Shown here in pieces: positions 61,485 to 64,000 of a stretch of 64,000 nt of DNA. How positions within the stretch are numbered: position 1 is the stretch's first letter; the number at the start of each line of letters is the position of its first letter. Origin of the DNA: Herbiconiux ginsengi (GTDB lineage Bacteria > Actinomycetota > Actinomycetes > Actinomycetales > Microbacteriaceae). The stretch is taken from positions 822,979-886,978 of the forward strand of contig NZ_FNPZ01000002.1 in assembly GCF_900107435.1 (NCBI RefSeq). The letters run 5' to 3'. Below the pieces are notes generated by a model. The model did no database searches, was not told the DNA's origin, and saw nothing but the letters and a program-made list of their open reading frames with translations. The translations under genes and the position numbers were made by a program.

Positions 61485-62429
61485 GTGAACAAGCCCGCCA
61501 AGATCGCCCTTCTCTCCCTTGCAGTCGTCGTCGGGATCCCGACGCTCGGCCTGATCGCCACGACGACTGTGAACGCGATAGCCACCGCCTCGGAGAACGC
61601 CGAGCTGCGCCCGTACGGACAGCTCGTACCGGTCGACGGAAAGAACATGAACGTGGTCGTGAGCGAGGATGCGCCCGATGAGTCCGAGACGATCGTGGTG
61701 CTTCCGGGCCTCGGCACGGCATCGCCCGCGCTCGACTTCGCACCTCTTGTGCGCGAGCTGGACGACGACTTCCGGGTGGTGGTGGTCGAGCCGTTCGGTT
61801 ACGGCTTGAGCGATCAGACCGACGCACCCCGCACATCCGCCGCCATCGCCGGTGAGGTGCATGAGGCCCTGCAGACTCTGGGAATCGACCGCTACGTGCT
61901 CGCGGGCCACTCGATCGCGGGGATCTACGGCCTCGAATACCTCAGCCGCTTCCGCGACGAGGTGACCGCGTTCGTGGGCATCGACACCAGTGTTCCAGGT
62001 CAGCCGGGCAGCGAGGAATCCGCCCCGCTCGAGGGTATGGATGCGTTGAAGCAGCTGGGCATCCTCCGCCTCCTCGCGTCGTTCACGCCCGGTGCGTACG
62101 ACGGCCTCGCCGACTACGACGATGACGCCCGACGGCAACTGGCCATCCTGAGCAACCGGAACACGATGACACCCACACTCATCGACGAGGCGACCCGCAC
62201 CCCCGAGAACTTCGCCGCCGCCCGCTCACAGACCTTTCCGCGAGACCTCCCCGTGCTCGTGTTCGTGGTGGGCACGGACCCCGAGATTCCGGGCTGGGTG
62301 AAGCTCCACGAGGCCCAGCTGACTCAGGTCGACCACGGAGAACTGGTGCCACTCGATGGCGGCCACTACCTCCACCACACGAAGTCTGCGGAGATCGCGG
62401 CGAAGACGAGGGAGTTCTTGGGCCGCTGA
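61485..62429 (+). CDS. Alpha/beta hydrolase, membrane-anchored or secreted
   Basis: A 314-residue protein with an N-terminal hydrophobic helix (IALLSLAVVVGIPTLGLIATTTV, signal anchor) and an alpha/beta-hydrolase fold. The nucleophile elbow is GHSIAG, an oxyanion region is LPGLGTASPALDF, and the catalytic His is in DGGHYLHH near the C-terminus. The reaction is esterase/lipase-like; the substrate is unknown. The start is GTG 61485. A large inverted repeat begins 18 bases after the stop. Confidence 0.87.
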   Translation: MNKPAKIALLSLAVVVGIPTLGLIATTTVNAIATASENAELRPYGQLVPVDGKNMNVVVSEDAPDESETIVVLPGLGTASPALDFAPLVRELDDDFRVVVVEPFGYGLSDQTDAPRTSAAIAGEVHEALQTLGIDRYVLAGHSIAGIYGLEYLSRFRDEVTAFVGIDTSVPGQPGSEESAPLEGMDALKQLGILRLLASFTPGAYDGLADYDDDARRQLAILSNRNTMTPTLIDEATRTPENFAAARSQTFPRDLPVLVFVVGTDPEIPGWVKLHEAQLTQVDHGELVPLDGGHYLHHTKSAEIAAKTREFLGR

Positions 62430-62447
62430 CCCGTCGTCCTCGTTGCC

Positions 62448-62558
62448 GGGTGGGGACGGAGTCTTGTCCGGTTGGAGCCATAGTCCCCCGCCCGCTGCGC
62501 GGGCTCCCGCCAAACCCGATGCCAATGGCTCCAACCGGACAAGCCACCATCCCCACCC
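62448..62558. repeat. Large imperfect inverted repeat (34-base arms, 43-base centre)
   Basis: CTTGTCCGGTTGGAGCCAT (62463-62481) is the exact reverse complement of 62525-62543. The outer arms GGGTGGGGA (62448-62456) and TCCCCACCC (62550-62558) also pair, separated from the inner arms by six unpaired bases on each side. The centre holds a further GCCCGC/GCGGGC hairpin. It could be a terminator for the hydrolase, a small MITE-like element, or a structured RNA. No flanking target duplication is visible. Confidence 0.7.
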
Positions 62559-62721
62559 TCCCGTTTCGACCGTGGCCGCGAGGTCGTCGTGCCCGATCTC
62601 AAACGGTGACCGACATCACGACCTCACCGGATGCAGCGATCACCGGTTGCGATGGCAATCACACCAATTCCACTTCGCTCGGTTCAACTCCCATGGCCGA
62701 CCGATTCCCATAGCCGACCGA

Positions 62722-63051
62722 TCAATCCCAAGGCAGAAGCGAACCATCGTTGGTCAACCGATACCCACGCTTGCCAACCGGCGACATGTCGTTCGCCTTC
62801 TCCATCATCACGAAATGGAGCCATCGACCCGCGTTGACGAGATCGGAACCACCCCCGCCCAACGCGCTCCGAGCAGCCTTGGCGAACCCAGCCAAGTTGT
62901 TCTCAAACGCAGAAGTCGGTATCAGGAACTGCAATTGACTGCCGTCAATCCTCTCGTAGGAGACCACCTCCTCAGCCTCGTCGGCGCTCAAGATGCCCTC
63001 ACCCGGAGCAAGGATTTGCTGAAAGAGCTCCCTCCGAAGATCTATCTGCAC
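62722..63051 (-). CDS. Hypothetical protein (109 aa)
   Basis: A 109-residue soluble protein from GTG 63051 (QIDLRRELFQQILAPGEGILSADEAEEVVSYERIDG...) ending in SLLPWD. It contains a Gly-rich loop (SALGGGGSDLVNAG) and no membrane segment. Base composition is lower in GC than the island genes. It follows three bases after the truncated gene on the same strand, so the two were probably an operon. No family recognised. Confidence 0.6.
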   Translation of the reverse strand: MQIDLRRELFQQILAPGEGILSADEAEEVVSYERIDGSQLQFLIPTSAFENNLAGFAKAARSALGGGGSDLVNAGRWLHFVMMEKANDMSPVGKRGYRLTNDGSLLPWD

Positions 63052-63054
63052 AAT

Positions 63055-63300
63055 TCAGTCTCCGATCGCACCAGAAGGCCATGCCGTAACGACATTCTCC
63101 GTCGACCGGCCCACCGCGACATAGGCCGTGAAGCTCCGCATGCTTCCTGACCTTGTGTCGTAGAGCTCAATGTAGGTCGAATATTGGTAGGAGTTATTGC
63201 GATCGAGGCTGACGACACCGTCCGGCCAGACGAGCGTTTGGGTGATGACGAAACTGCGAATGAACGTGTCCATGGTCTTGTCATCCGTAGGCCCGTCCAG
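63055..63300 (-). pseudogene. 5'-truncated gene next to IS3 remnant
   Basis: An open frame ending at 63055 encodes GPTDDKTMDTFIRSFVITQTLVWPDG...AYVAVGRSTENVV. It can start at ATG 63273, but the frame reads back without a break to the point where transposase sequence begins (~63295). It therefore looks like the remaining C-terminal part of a longer gene cut by the insertion. Function unknown. Confidence 0.5.
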
Positions 63301-63410
63301 GAGCGGCGGTCGAGGACGTTCTTCTGCAGGAGCGCGAAGAACGATTCCATGGCGGCGTTGTCGCCGGTGGAGCCGACTCTGCCCATTGATCCGACCCCTT
63401 TCGCTACCCA
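63294..63410 (-). mobile_element. IS3-family transposase (OrfB) remnant
   Basis: The minus strand encodes VAKGVGSMGRVGSTGDNAAMESFFALLQKNVLDRRSW, matching the region around the last catalytic Glu of IS3/IS150-type DDE transposases (GDNAAMESFFALLQKNVLDRR is typical). Both ends are cut off abruptly and no terminal inverted repeats are visible, so only about 115 bases of the element survive. Confidence 0.8.
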
Positions 63411-63515
63411 GTTCTACTCTGGTGGCCTCTCAAGTACGGGTATTAGTACACTCATGGGTGGCTTGCAGTTCGCCCCTTATTAGGAGTGCAGCGTGATTAC
63501 GATCGGTGAAGCCAA

Positions 63516-64000
63516 ATGAACGATAAGCGAGGCTTTGCATTCGCGGTTGTGGGGGCGCTTCTCGCAGCATCGGGCTTTCTGATACTGCAGTTCGTGCGGA
63601 CCTCACAATCCACCGGTGATTCCGTGGCCGCGGGGATTCTCGTCGGTGTGATGGCGATCTCACTGGTCACGGTCATGCTTATCGGTGGCTACGTCGTCGC
63701 CGTCGCATACGGGTGGGACATTCGAGCCCGGAATCTTCGCGCGCAGGGCTCATGGGATGTTATCGCTTCAGCGCTGCGCTCCGAAGAGTTGATTAGTGAA
63801 CTTCGGAGGGGAAATCCAGCAGGAGCTCGCCGTGTCATTCCCCGGGGTTTGACTATTGTTGCCAACTCTCAGGGGATCGGAATTTGGTCAGGTCGAAGCA
63901 CCCTTGCGCTCGAATTGTGGCTTCCCTGGTCAAACATTGACGACATACGGCCCGCGATAGGTCGTGATGTCCTAGAACGGTATCGGGCTGTTGGGTTGCT
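63516..64000 (+). CDS. Two-helix membrane protein, N-terminal part (runs off the window)
   Basis: The frame is open from ATG 63516 to the right edge (161 codons). Two transmembrane helices (AFAVVGALLAASGFLILQFV and AAGILVGVMAISLVTVMLIGGYVVAVAYG) are followed by a soluble region (IRARNLRAQGSWDVIASAL...RGLTIVANSQGIGIWSGR). AT-rich third positions and rarer codons (TTG, ATA, CTA) set it apart from the rest of the window and suggest recent acquisition. Family not recognised. Confidence 0.7.
   Translation, partial: MNDKRGFAFAVVGALLAASGFLILQFVRTSQSTGDSVAAGILVGVMAISLVTVMLIGGYVVAVAYGWDIRARNLRAQGSWDVIASALRSEELISELRRGNPAGARRVIPRGLTIVANSQGIGIWSGRSTLALELWLPWSNIDDIRPAIGRDVLERYRAVGL

Noticed and set aside
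62366-62602. Minus-strand frame over the 62.4-62.6 kb inverted repeat
   Set aside because: The translation is dominated by the palindrome and lacks protein-like features.

Overview
The window is high-GC DNA with strong GC preference at third codon positions and frequent GGATGC/GCATCC strings. Together with a class I fructose-bisphosphate aldolase, DUF2510 and DUF4407 proteins, and an LLM-class oxidoreductase next to an F420H2:NADP-reductase-like gene, this points to an actinobacterium, most likely Microbacteriaceae. That is an inference from gene content and base composition. I found no rRNA, tRNA, CRISPR array or prophage. Six genes have a TAnnnT hexamer 6-7 nt before the start codon, a pattern expected of leaderless transcripts.

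Left part (1-19.4 kb) is ordinary chromosome. It holds a truncated secreted protein, an ArsR-controlled MFS exporter, a DinB protein, a cupin lipoprotein, and a membrane protein overlapping a lipoprotein polysaccharide deacetylase. Next come an ArsR/AHSA1 pair with two palindromic operators, a NUDIX hydrolase, a class II glutamine amidotransferase, a G5/excalibur surface protein, a methyltransferase, an ECF sigma factor with a membrane partner, a gutted epoxide hydrolase remnant, a VOC protein, an aldo/keto reductase and an ABC-F ATPase.

The centre (19.43-40.68 kb) is a compact catabolic island and the most interesting part. It encodes an M24 creatinase/prolidase-like enzyme, a 3-hydroxyisobutyrate-dehydrogenase-like enzyme and an XRE-cupin regulator. 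A minus-strand operon then carries three related amidohydrolases, a zinc alcohol dehydrogenase, a sugar-type ABC importer (lipoprotein, permease, and a fused ATPase-permease) and a SnoaL-like protein. The remainder is a fused E1 plus E2 of a 2-oxoacid dehydrogenase, a VOC enzyme, a GntR/FCD regulator and two tandem ketopantoate-reductase-like enzymes. Most junctions overlap by 1-4 bases. The same 13-base motif, GGTGTGTAGTATT, lies upstream of the outward-most gene at each end, in inward-pointing orientation, so both flanks look controlled by one regulator. The logic suggests uptake, deamination or hydrolysis, oxidation and oxidative decarboxylation of an unidentified nitrogen-containing compound.

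The right part (40.7-64 kb) is a mosaic. It has a NYN-domain protein and a second truncated NYN gene, a TetR/aldo-keto reductase pair with two operators, a PadR/UbiB-kinase operon, a MarR/SDR pair, a second polysaccharide deacetylase and aldolase. It continues with a DUF4407 membrane protein and a pseudokinase that share a 46-base upstream element, a MarR/quinone-oxidoreductase pair with two identical 18-base palindromes, and a MarR/LLM/F420-reductase-like locus. Near the end are an ECF sigma factor with a beta-propeller membrane partner, an antitoxin with a frameshifted Doc toxin, and an alpha/beta hydrolase followed by a large inverted repeat. The last 1.3 kb has lower GC and contains an IS3-family transposase remnant beside a truncated gene, indicating insertion and decay.
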